This document shows, piece by piece, positions 30,938 through 41,321 of a DNA stretch of 64,000 bases. The translations under genes and the position numbers were made by a program. Every line of letters begins with the position of its first letter. The first letter of the stretch is position 1. The DNA is from Trichaptum fuscoviolaceum. Lineage: Eukaryota; Basidiomycota; Agaricomycetes; Hymenochaetales; Trichaptaceae. The notes beneath the pieces were generated by a model. It had not been told where the DNA came from and ran no database searches. It saw nothing but the letters and a program-made list of their open reading frames with translations. The DNA lies in the NCBI GenBank assembly GCA_910574455.1, contig CAJSYZ010000005.1, positions 3,534,001 to 3,598,000 on the forward strand, given 5' to 3'.

Positions 30938-32137
30938 CTAGTTGAAATCCGATTCCTTCGAGAGGTGCGCCATAAGGACTTTGGCAGCATCAGAAACAGA
31001 GATTGGGCGTTCGGTCGTACCGCTTGGTACGAGGGGGGTCTCGTCCGAGACATCAGAGATCGAAGCAGTGGGAGCTGGGGCCGGTACCTGGGGTGTCGAG
31101 GCCGTACTGACGTTCGTACGGTTCGAGGTATTAGACGCGTGGCGCTTGGGGCACTTGGCGGACATATGACCTTTCTCGCCACAGTGGAAGCATAACCCCT
31201 TGCGCAGCGCCTCTTCCCTACTGATCTGGTCCACCTCCATCGCGTTCGGGTCACGGTGGCTCGAGCCGGTACGAGGCTGGTTCGAGTTCGACGTCTGACG
31301 CGTCTGGAAAGCAGTTCCAGTGCGCTGAGGGATGGGGTTGGTACGAGTTGTGGCACGGATGGCTCGCAGCTCATCATCGTAGACACAGCAGGCCTTCACA
31401 TACCCATCAAAGTCCTCAGGCATCTTCTTAAGCGTCAGGTCCGTACGAAAACGGTTCGAAAGTCCGTACCGGAACCAAGCAATCCATGGTTTATCGTCAG
31501 CAACCCACTTGGTCTTGACCTTGAGAGCCCTGTAGCGAGCAGCATACTCAGCCACGGTTCCAGTCTGCCTGAGAGCCATAATTTCGTTCTCAGCAGCAGC
31601 AACAGCATCAGCTTCACCATATCCAGCAGCCAGAGACTCCAAGAAAGTGTCCAACTTGTCGAAAATGGCGACCGGCTCGCCCTTGTGGATCGAGTCCATG
31701 TATGGACGCACCCACTCGTCTGCAGGGCCTCGAAGGTAAGTCGCAGCGAACTGGCACTTCGTACGCTCGTCCGGGAACTCGTGCGGGCGCATAGAGATGT
31801 AGTTCCGCACCTGCCCGGACCAAGCTTCGTACGAAAGCTTGTCCTTGTCCGCGGCATCGCCCTTGGGGCCGTAAAACAAGCCTGGGGGTGGAATCTTCGG
31901 ACCCTTCGTACCGCGCGGTTCGGCGACGCGCGTGTCGAGCGCTCCCTTCAAGTATGCATTCTGCTGAAGCAACTGGTCGATCTGCTCCCTCCAGGGGGCC
32001 ATATACTGGTTCAGCATAGCCTGAGTCGCCTCATCCATAGTTGGGGGTTGTGGGGGTACGGGTGCCTGCACGGGTGCGACGGGGGGCGCTCCAGGAGGGC
32101 CTCCGGGCGCAGGAACAGGCGGTGTAACGTTCTGCAT
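30938..32137 (-). CDS. gag: element 1 Gag
   Basis: An intact 399-residue ORF with an ATG start. A Pro/Gln-rich N terminus (PPGAPPVAPVQAPVPPQPP) is followed by the capsid-like domain (KLSYEAWSGQVRNYISMRP, ATYLRGPADEWVRPY) and a CCHC knuckle (CFHCGEKGHMSAKC). It ends in TAG; the gag frame stays open for about 120 nt beyond the stop, so readthrough toward pol is possible in intact relatives. Confidence 0.93.
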   Translation of the reverse strand: MQNVTPPVPAPGGPPGAPPVAPVQAPVPPQPPTMDEATQAMLNQYMAPWREQIDQLLQQNAYLKGALDTRVAEPRGTKGPKIPPPGLFYGPKGDAADKDKLSYEAWSGQVRNYISMRPHEFPDERTKCQFAATYLRGPADEWVRPYMDSIHKGEPVAIFDKLDTFLESLAAGYGEADAVAAAENEIMALRQTGTVAEYAARYRALKVKTKWVADDKPWIAWFRYGLSNRFRTDLTLKKMPEDFDGYVKACCVYDDELRAIRATTRTNPIPQRTGTAFQTRQTSNSNQPRTGSSHRDPNAMEVDQISREEALRKGLCFHCGEKGHMSAKCPKRHASNTSNRTNVSTASTPQVPAPAPTASISDVSDETPLVPSGTTERPISVSDAAKVLMAHLSKESDFN

Positions 32138-32233
32138 CGTACGGGCGTTCGAGCGAAGCGAGCGTCGGCAGAATGGTTCGAACGGTACGAGTTTTTTTGC
32201 GCGAGGTAGTGAGAAAAAAGACTTTTGGCCTAA

Positions 32234-32814
32234 TGTTACGACACAGAGTGGTTCTATGCGTTCTCAGGACCTCGGACAACGTAAATCGGACGATCAGCGG
32301 CTATGCGAAGCGGTTCCACACTCTGGGAAGCACTTGACAAGTCAATTAAGCTATTCTACACATCAGAAGCACAAATATAACGTCACCTGGGAAGCACTTG
32401 ACAAGAGGCCAAAAGTGGAGTGCTTCTCAGGCGGACGGGCGCCTTTGGCAAGCGCAGGAGGAACTATACAGTTCCTCCAAGCCACCGTCCGTACGGACCC
32501 GTGGTCCGATCCGAATTTGAAATACAAATAGAAAGATGAATAAGCATTGCTGGCGCGCCGGGTTTGAACCCAAGCGCACAGAAAAGTGTCCGTTAGTGAA
32601 TAGAATCAAAAGAAACAACAATCCCCGTGTGCAGATAGATGCAAAGGTGTACGCGCCGTACGGGCTTCGTACCGAGCGCGTACCGCTGACCGTACGAGAC
32701 CGTACGAGTGTCTCGTACGATGTCAGGAATCGAAAGTAAATAAAAACATCAGTAAATCATAAGTAAACGGAAAATAAAAGAAAACAATAAGTAAATCCGT
32801 GGCGATTCCTGACA
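32234..32814 (-). repeat. element 1 LTR (5' LTR)
   Basis: 581 bp, identical by eye to 16774..17354. Confidence 0.95.
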
Positions 32815-32819
32815 ACTTC
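32815..32819. repeat. right target-site duplication of element 1 (ACTTC)
   Basis: ACTTC follows the right LTR and matches 16769..16773. Confidence 0.9.
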
Positions 32820-34289
32820 GGGTTCAGGACTGATGGATACTGTCGTCATCGCAGGTGATTGTGCTCGTGGTGTTAGCGACACCTCACAACCACTTGCCTG
32901 TTAAAGGAGCCATGAATTAGTACACGAATCAATTGCAGCAATTAGCTCACACTTGCAATATGTTGCGCATGAGCCGCCAGAGACCTCTTCAAATTGCGAA
33001 TAGAAGTAGAAGATTTTATCTGTAGCAATTGAGGAATTGTTACCAAGAAAAGCTCGAAGAGAATTGAATACCAGTATATCAGCCTGAGAATGACTGTCTT
33101 GCAGTTTACTCTTGTTACTAGTAGTGAGGTTCAAATCCTTGTTGCTTAATCAGAAATGATATGAAATGGAGATTAGAAGGATTAACACTAACTGTCGAGG
33201 CAGCCTGTGATGACGGCTTCTTCATATACACGTTCATGCTAGTCTGTTTTAGATAGTAAGGAAGTGATTTGAATATTGGGTGGAAATGCAAGAATTACCA
33301 CGGCATGCGAGTTAGAGTCCGGCGGTGACTTCCTCTTCTTATTATTCGCGATCATGCTGTCCTACAATAAGCAAAGCTTAGTAGACGACCAGATCCTTGC
33401 CAAAGAAAGGGGTGCAGAAAGTTATCCTATTGAGTGTCGATGCCTACACATACCTGCATCTGCAGATACAACGCCGGCGATTGCTCTCTATGTCCATCGA
33501 CAGTAATACCCTCCTGACGAGATGACAGGTGAGTAGTGAGGGGATAAAAGCAGAATAAACTTACCGTTACATCAAGCTGGGAGTTGGCGATTCTCTGCAT
33601 TTTCGCGCCCTATTCAGAGTACGGTTTGGTAAGTAATGAAGTAAAGATATGTCGACGCCGAAGGCCACAAGAAAGTCCGGCACCAGATCCATGCTTTGAT
33701 GTGAAACACTCACCTGAACGGCCGATTGTCTCCTGATATTCTTCTTCTCCAGAGCACAAAGAAGGAAGGATAAGTAGCGCGAACGAAGCAAGACATTATG
33801 ATGCCACTTACCAACGTTGTAGGAGCCTGCAACTCGGAGAGAGTGTCGCGGGATAGCTTCCTTTTCTTCGATTTATTGCTGGCTCCATCCTGATACGATA
33901 CAGAAACATTGTTAATTAGCCATCGTTGTGCATGCGACTCCACCGATGCATAGTCCCTTGAACTTTAAGCGGCACTCACATTGGCTTGGGGCGGTATTGT
34001 AAGTCTCCTCGCGTCCTAATTAAACGCACAATCAAAATATTAAGATTTCATCTGCCAGTCTAATAAATGCTTTAACCAACTCACATTATCAGTGTCGGAG
34101 TCAACAAGATGTGCCGTCTGTCGCTCGCTCGCAAAGCTATTCTTTACACCTTGAAAACTCGTGAGGGTTACTGTCTCTCCTTCATCCTCCCAAGGACTAA
34201 AGTTTGCATCCTTCTGCACCGAGGCGGGGAGCCTAAATTTTCCTTGCGTCAGCCAGGCTCACAACTTGAAACAAAGATAAGGATGTGAG

Positions 34290-34604
34290 CATTATAAGAA
34301 GCTGCAACGTTCGGGTTCATGATGATCTTGAAGAAGTGTGGCACGGCGGTGACCCGGGCCGCCACGGTCGCTGCCACTGGCAGTGTCACAGGCGCACGCG
34401 TGGCACGCTCAAACTGCCAGTGGCGGGCGCATTCAAGCTATCAGTACTAGTAGTACTAGTAGTAGTAGTAAGTCGTACTACGATGATAAGCTTCAAGTAG
34501 CTGAGTTTAAATCAAGCTTCACACTCACTAGCAACTTGAATTTGTTTGAATTTGAAACTGATCTTTCGTACTATGATGCCAACGGTTGAGTAGTACGACT
34601 TCAA
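34290..34604. repeat. insertion-like block inside an intron
   Basis: This stretch makes one intron about 320 nt longer than its neighbours. It is built of the same short words as the ends of the adjacent transposon: CCACTGGCAGTG, CAAACTGCCAGTGG, TACTAGTAGTACTAGTAGTAG, CTTCAAG and CTTGAATTTG. It is probably a small non-autonomous relative of that transposon. I could not define its ends. Confidence 0.5.
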
Positions 34605-35689
34605 ACTCACAAGTCAATATCTTCTACTATCTTCCCTGCGATCTCAGGATTTCTGCCCTCTCCGCCGAAGAAAGTGGATCCATCTGTGTTGCGAAGTGCC
34701 CTGACAGGTCGCTTTGTCTTATCGTTCCGTTTCGACGTATTGGGCGAGTCTATCATGTCTGTATCCTCACCAGAAAGACTGCTGTCCTGTCCTGCAAGCG
34801 TACTATGACAGCCAGTGCCTCCTATGATACAACTTGAAGCCTTTGCGCCCTGCACGCGAGTACGGAAAGGAAGTGCACCTATGGTGTCCTTTTTCCTCGC
34901 CTTTTTTGCGCGCTCTCTATCTGGTCCATTGGAATTGGCTGCATCATAACGTGAGTCAATATGTTCATCTTTCAAAATCTAAAGTCGTAAAGGTAATGCA
35001 ACTTACGAACATTCAACTTTGCGTTGCCTTCAGCTTCACAAAAGCTGTCTTTTTCCTCCGAGTCGTTCGTTGATCCTGCAATGCCAATATCTCGTAACTC
35101 GACTGTCGCTGTCTTGAAGATAAGGACTCACTAGCTTCAGGAGTGTCTTTCGGTTTTTTTAGCCCTCGTTTGTCAGTGCCAGCCAGCTTAGGTGCAGTTG
35201 AGCCCATCTGGGTGCGAATGTCAAGAGCCTTCGACAAATTCTTCTCAAGCTCCATCGTCTCCAGTATTGCTGTTTCCTGTTGCTCTGCTGCAGCTCTCTT
35301 TTTGCGTACCTTCTCAGATGCCTCTTGTTCTTTTGCTGCCCGTTTCTGTTCCGCATCAAGTTTTCTCTTCTCTCTCGCATCCGCGGCTTGTTGAGCCGCA
35401 GCTTCGCGCAGAGCTGCCCGTTCTTCCTTCTGTTTTTCCTTCTCCTCCTTTTCCCTCAATGCCTCACCACGCTTTGAGGCCTGCTCTTCTCTCCTTCTCT
35501 CCTTCTCTTCTTTCTCCCTCAATACCTCCTCTTTCGTTCGACGTGTTCTGAGTTTATTGACTATGGCTCCCGGGTGCTGATCGCTATTCTTAGCCCGCGT
35601 TTGTCTTCGAGTTGACATTCTTGTGCAGTGTTTCAAGTCGAGGCACGCTGACAGGTGCTATGAGTTTCGATGGTGAATCGAGTTGGCAA

Positions 35690-36230
35690 AGGTGCAAGTT
35701 GAAGTTGAAGTTGGAGATGAGGGCGCCTATTCAAGGAAAATTTACGCCCACTTGCACTTCAAGTTGCACTGCCAGTGCCTGATCCTGCTGGCACTGGCAG
35801 CCTGCCACTGGCAGTGAGTGAGCCTGAGTGACTCCGAGTCTGAGTCATGCCACTGGCACTGGCAGTGATTGGCAGCCTTCAAGTTAGGCTGACTCGGAAT
35901 GAGCCTGACTCAGACTCGGACTTGGACACTCGGATACTCAGGCTAGCTCTATTACTAGTACTATCACAGTGCTACTAGTACTAGTACTACTCACTGGCAC
36001 TTCAAGTTGCAGGCTCACTGGCAGGCTGGCGGCGGTGCCACTGAGTCACTGACAGCCTGAGGCTGTGGCTACTCAGGCTACCGGTACTACTACTACTAAC
36101 TTCAAGTTGTTACGCGGGCGTCCCGCTGAGCGTGCCATTCAACTTTAAATTTCAAGTTAGCATTTGCGCTCGCTCCTACTTCAAGCTCAACTTGTTGTCA
36201 GTACTGCCGGCCGCCTGACGTACAATAGGC
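35690..36230. repeat. left subterminal word array of the Plavaka-type element
   Basis: About 540 bp composed mostly of recurring words in both orientations: CACTGGCAG (and CTGCCAGTG), CTTCAAGTT, GAGCCTGA/TCAGGCT, GACTCGGA and runs of TACTAGTAC/CTACTACTAC. The composition differs sharply from coding sequence on both sides. Confidence 0.7.
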
Positions 36231-36252
36231 TGTGTTCAAGTTACTGGAACTA

Positions 36253-39200
36253 ATGCCGGTAACTCGGCGAAGGCCCAAACCCGTTCATCTTACAGATATC
36301 TTCCCCCCGACTATTCAATGCACCTTCTCCTTCTGCAGCAGGAGGTTCAAGAATCAATCCGCAAGAACAAGACATGAATATTCAGCTCACCCGTCATCAT
36401 TTGCAACAAGACCTGCTGCTTGTGGTTACGACTCGGATTCCTCACCCAAGCGACCCGCACGACCTTCGACACCTCAAGCTCTTCCCGGCTCTCCTGAACT
36501 TCCAACAGACTTGGAGGGCCATCATGAAGATGAAAGCGGCTGCAACTCTTCAAGTTACGACTACGACATTTCTATACTCACACAGGATATCTCGATGCTT
36601 AGCATAGGCCAAGACGAGCTGCTTCAAGATTTAGACGGTCCTGATTGCCTGCCCCATGCTGACACTGGAGATGACGAACTTGAAGACCAAGACCTATCTT
36701 CTGCTGATCCGGACTCCGACATTGGAGATTATGAAGAGAACAATGATAACTTAAAGGTGTATCACAGATATTTAAATGGTGCGCGCTAAGTATGATGTCC
36801 CCGGTTTACTGTAGCATTCTGACACCAAATATCGTGCAGCCACTCCATGCGATGAAGAAGGGAACTTGTTAGAAAAGGAAGAACCGCCCGTTTTACGGAA
36901 CGAACCTGCGTCAAATGACTGGTTTCCCTATTCGTGCCGAGCAGATTTCGAGCTCGCAGATTTTCTCTATCGCGAAGAGCAAATGTCTGCTGGCAACATA
37001 ACAAAGCTTCTCGGAATTATGAAGGCTTATCAACTAATTCAGTCCACGGAGAACGCACAATCTGTTGAATTGGGCGCGACAGATCCCAACTTCGATGACT
37101 CAGATCTGGATACAGCTGGTACACTGCTTGATGGAGATGCACAAAATTTGTACAAGATCATTGACACTACAAAAGTCGGTGATGTATCTTGGAAATCCTT
37201 CAGTAACTTCTACACTACCGACAAGGGCCAAAAAGCGTCAAATGAGAACATCGAGTCATGGAAGAGGAAAGAATATGATGTATGGTATCGGGATCCTTTG
37301 GAAGTGATCCGAAATTTGGTGGATAATTCGGCTTTAGAAGGCGAATTTGACTTTGTCCCGTTTCGTGAATTTCAGACAAAGGAGGACACCGATAATATCA
37401 ATGACAAAGAACGAGTTTTCAGAAATTACATGTCCGGGAATTTTGCTTGGGAACAGGCTGTAAGTCATGACTCATTAACTCGCACAGATACTTATTATCC
37501 TTGACTTAGAACAAGATCTATGCAGAAGATAAAGCAGTCCATGGATCTATGTTCGTCCCGGTCATCTTAGGGAGCGATAAGACAACGGTTTCTGTTGGAA
37601 CTGGCAATAATGAATACTATCCTTTGTATCTCTCGATTGGGAATGTATCAAACAAGGCCCGGCGGTCCCAGAAACTGAATACAGTCCAGCTCATAGCATT
37701 TCTGGCAATACCAAAGAGTATGTGTTAATAGTGATCTATTTGATTGAGTTCTGATGCTTTGCAGCTGAGCGGCAATACGAAAAGTCAGATGACTTCCGGC
37801 GTTTTCGACATCAGATTTTTCATTCGTCTATATCGAGGATCTTAAACTCGCTGAAAACCGCAATGATCATGAACACTCAGAAAACTATTCTCCGGTGCCC
37901 TGATGGTCACTTGCGTAGGTCAGTTTTCGGACTCGGCTCATATATAGCCGATTATCCGGAACAGGTCAGCCTTTGCGCCATATGCACTGGATGGTGCTGC
38001 AAGTAAGTCCTAGCTTTCCTGAAATCAAGCTCTGTTGCGATAACTTACTTTCGACATTATAGATGCACAGCGCCTCACAAGGACCTCGATAATCCGGAAT
38101 TTGTATCAATTCCTCGAACAAAAGAGCTGCACAAACGATTGATAGAACAGGTAGACGTCAACAACATGAATAAAGCAACAATTCGGAAAGAGTACGGATT
38201 CCACCAGGACATTGTGGTACGTGCTTCAAATTATTCATTGGATGCGTATATTGCAGCTGATACGTTGCTCCGTAGCCTTTCACCAATGACATTCCGCGCG
38301 CAGATATATGCGATCTCATATCTCCGGACCTGCTGCACCAAATCATCAAAGGCGTGTTCAAGGATCATCTTGTCGAGTGGATATGTCAGAGCTTGACCAC
38401 GTCAGAGCTGGACATTGTGGATAAAAGGTGCTGTTTTTTTACAAGTTGTTTAATGTGAATACCGTTGCTAATCTCCGCGTAGAATCAGAGTCGCTGCTCC
38501 TTTTCCTGGACTTCGCAGATTCCCCGAAGGCCGAGGCTTCAAGCAATGGACAGGCAATGATTCTAAGGCACTTATGAAAGTATGTGACCTTTTTATCTTG
38601 TTCGAGGCAGTGGTTTGCTGATATTTGATGCAATTTGCTTAGGTATATCTTCCGGCTATCGTGGGCATTGCACACGATGATATGATTCGCACATTAAGTG
38701 CATTTCTAGACTTCTGTTACCTTGTGCGTCGGTACACGATTACAGCCTCAACTCTTGATCAAATCAAAGCCTCTTTGGATCACTTTCACCGTTATCGGCA
38801 AATATTCATAGCTAAGGGCATCCGGGATAACTTTTCACTACCACGACAGCATGCTATGGTCCATTATCCAACATTGATCCCTCTGTTCGCTGCACCGAGT
38901 GGACTGTGCTCATCGATTACAGAGAATAAGCATATTTATGCGGTCAAAGAAACATGGCGACGCTCGAACAGAAATGATCCCTTGGGCCAGATGATCACAG
39001 CAAATCAACGACTTAGTAAACTTATTGCATCGAGGTCAGACTTCGAACGGCGTGGAATGCTAGACGATACGCTATCTGAGGCTACGTGGAAAGTTTTGCG
39101 AGATGTTCTGCGGAAGAATATGTCAGAGCCGGAGGAGGAGGATGCTGAGAGGATCCCGAACCAGAGGGAGCAGATGCAGTGTATTGGTATGCCAGTGGCA

Positions 39201-40297
39201 GGACTCGGAGCAGCCAATGATACAGATAGTTTCTTTGATGGCATTATGGGTAATCAAGAGCACAACGAAATTGCTGACCTGGATGATTTCGGCAGTTCAT
39301 CAGTGGGAGGACTGCAGAGTAGTGTGGTTCTTCATGATGTGGAAAATACAGAACATCGGTTCCGCTTGGGTGGTAGAAGCGACCCTTCAAGCTTAATATT
39401 AATGGCTTCAAAACAACGTTAGTAACACGAGCTTGAAGTTGTGGCGCTGGACATCTGACTTCTTCGTTGTTATCCTTACAGAGTCCAGTAAGCTGTACCC
39501 CAAACAGCTCAATGCTCTTGTGACAATGAAAGGCCATCCGGAACTCCGGCGGCTCCGACAACTCATCAAAATATACTTATTCTGCAAGTACGAACGGTGC
39601 AACTTGAACGAATTAGGATACTACGACCTCGGAAGTGCTTCTGACAGCCTGATAGAAGCCGAACAACACTTTGCACTGGACATGGGCAATGACATTGCCA
39701 TCTTCCATTCAGCTACCGCGTATTTCGCCTACCGCGGCGAATCGATTCCTATAGAGCAAGCAATGAGGGAGGTGATCAGGTCCAATTCCTCTTGGCGCGG
39801 AAAACCACGATGTGATGTCGTTCTTGTCCAAGTTGATTCTCGCAAAAAGGGGTTTGCGGGCATGCAAATTGCTCGGGTTTGCTTCTTTTCTCCTTCACTG
39901 CCAACGGAGAACGGCAGGAATGCGCCCTCGTCCAGTTTTTCAAGAACATTGGAGACTCACCTGACAGAAAAACAAGAATTGGATAGTCGAGCCAGAGTAT
40001 GAGTCAGAGACCTCTACCGCGTGCCAGCGTATTGGAAGTTGCCGTCAACTGAGTGACAATGACACCTCAGGCTCAGGCTACCACCGTCACGGTGACTCCA
40101 AAACTCCAAAGTTATCCGTGATAGCTCTAGGGAGTATCTTCCGTTTAGCTCACCTCCTTGGGGTTCCAAAGGGTGATGAATGTCCTCCGAAGTCATTGAC
40201 ACCTGAGGAGTCCCTGGACTTTTACGATAGATTCTATGTTAACCGATTTGCTGACATGCACATGCATGAAACATTGTACGAAAGTAGACAACAATAA
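36253..40297 (+). pseudogene. Plavaka transposase, frameshifted copy
   Basis: Exons 36253..36778, 36840..37459, 37510..37717, 37765..38002 and 38063..38216, followed by further exons to 40297. The N terminus has a C2H2 finger (CTFSFCSRRFKNQSARTRH..H). Family blocks follow: FELADFLYREEQMSAGNI, EYDVWYRDPLEVIRN, FVPVILGSDKTTVS, YYPLYLSIGNV, RCPDGHLRRSVFGLGSYIAD, SPDLLHQIIKGVFKDHLV, FPGLRRFPEGRGFKQWTG, NFSLPRQHAMVHY, SSITENKHIYAVKETWRRSN and the C-terminal SVIALGSIFRLAHLLGV. Frame changes near 38312, 39875 and 39975 break the ORF. In an intact copy this DDE-type enzyme would cut the element out at its ends. The present copy is probably dead or very recently disabled. Confidence 0.85.
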
Positions 40298-41321
40298 AGA
40301 TAAACCCTCATTTAGCACACAAAGTACCTTTAAGTTGAAACTTATGAAGTAAGGATATGACATTTAAATGTTCAACATTGTACGAAGCTAGACAATAATT
40401 ACTAAGTTAAGCTGTACTAGTATCATAGTATTGAGACTTACGTAGTAGGTGCGCTCGGTTCCAGTGCTTGCGAAGCAACGATAGCCTTATTTAGTCATCG
40501 ATTCTTGAGATGCTCCGTGGGAATAGCTTAACAATTAAAAAAGGGTCTGTGAAACTGGGCTAGGACAGTCAATACTTTGCTGTGACCACTTCGGAGTCGG
40601 ACATTCCATTTCCGGTATTTTCTGCTGCATATATGCAAACCTCTTGTCCATGGTTCCCCTTTGTTTTGCACGGAAATAAATACTATGTTAGCTCCTTAAT
40701 GAGGCTGATTGTAAGAATAACAGCTTTAAACTGGCTGTTGCACGAATATTAGGAAGAGACTGATGTTCAAGCAAATCAAAGTAATGTAACATGTGTGACT
40801 ATTATCTTGTAATCAGTAACCAAGCAGCTAGTACTAGTCGCTATTAGTACGAGAATGTCCGGACCACTTCCGGTTTTGTCCGGCGGTGCTTGAACGCGTC
40901 GTTGCGTCGCAAGCACTGGAACCGAGCGCACCCTAAGTGTTTTTTTGGCTCGCATTCAAGTTGTACTACAGTTTACATTGCCAGAGCCAGTGGCAACCAC
41001 ATCATAGTATTCAATGTTCAAGGTAATATTATTATCAACAAATCTCAAAGCGACATAAGAAAAAACTGAAAATGCAAGCATAGCGCAGAGACTCGGATTA
41101 CAAGGGTACTCAAAGTCATAGGTTCACCTCGAAGTCCTCAGCGTTTCCCATGATATAAGTGCCTGGGAGTGGTTGGCTGACAACTTCACTCTGAAACCGC
41201 TTGACGGGGAGAACAGCTACTAGTAAATGCAGTGAGCGTATAATATGGAAATGAGGAGACTTTGTCACTTACAATTATTACTGATTGCTGTGTCCATTGT
41301 CAACCCGCCACCTTCGAAAAA
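40298..41321. other. spacer between transposase and cargo gene
   Basis: About 1 kb without a supported ORF. It contains the 483-bp inverted-repeat element at 40449..40931 and, after it, a little of the transposon word set (ATTCAAGTTG, CCAGAGCCAGTGGC). Confidence 0.5.
40449..40931. mobile_element. MITE-like element with 32-bp terminal inverted repeats
   Basis: 40449..40480 (GTGCGCTCGGTTCCAGTGCT and 12 more bases) and the reverse complement of 40900..40931 match at 31 of 32 positions. The 419 bp between them are non-coding. No clear target duplication is visible; the copy just past the right arm, read inverted, begins CACTTAGG, which suggests the true end lies a few bases outside. It is non-autonomous. 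Confidence 0.7.

Larger units (their letters stand above)
16774..32814 (-). mobile_element. element 1: Ty3/gypsy chromovirus, host of a nested element
   Basis: The element is bounded by two 581-bp LTRs that begin TGTTACGACAC and end GATTCCTGACA, and it is flanked by the 5-bp direct repeat ACTTC. On the minus strand it reads 5' LTR, gag, protease, reverse transcriptase, RNase H, integrase, chromodomain, 3' LTR. Without the nested element it is about 6.3 kb, a usual chromovirus length. Its pol carries several frameshifts and a stop, so it is not autonomous, although its LTRs read as identical. It lies in an exon of the gene split between 15237..16773 and 32815..35618. Confidence 0.95.
32815..35618 (-). 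pseudogene. 5' part of the interrupted gene: coiled-coil, nuclear-type protein
   Basis: Exons in frame from ATG 35618: 35132..35618, 35007..35075, 34611..34938, 34085..34232, 33980..34015 and 33812..33889. Several short exons follow (KKNIRRQSAVQ, GAKMQRIANSQLDVT, EGITVDGHREQSPAL and others) until the frame SPEPE meets the LTR. The first exon is a long Glu/Lys/Arg coiled coil (EEVLREKEEKERRREEQ). Later exons hold basic clusters such as NKSKKRKLSRD that look like nuclear signals. Introns are about 50-60 nt apart from one of 378 nt at 34233..34610. The function is unknown. It continues at 15237..16773 and is divergent from the transposase gene. Confidence 0.65.

Noticed and set aside
34441..34480. 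CRISPR-like array in the TACTAGTAG repeats
   Set aside because: They are simple microsatellite-like words without unique spacers, in a eukaryotic intron.
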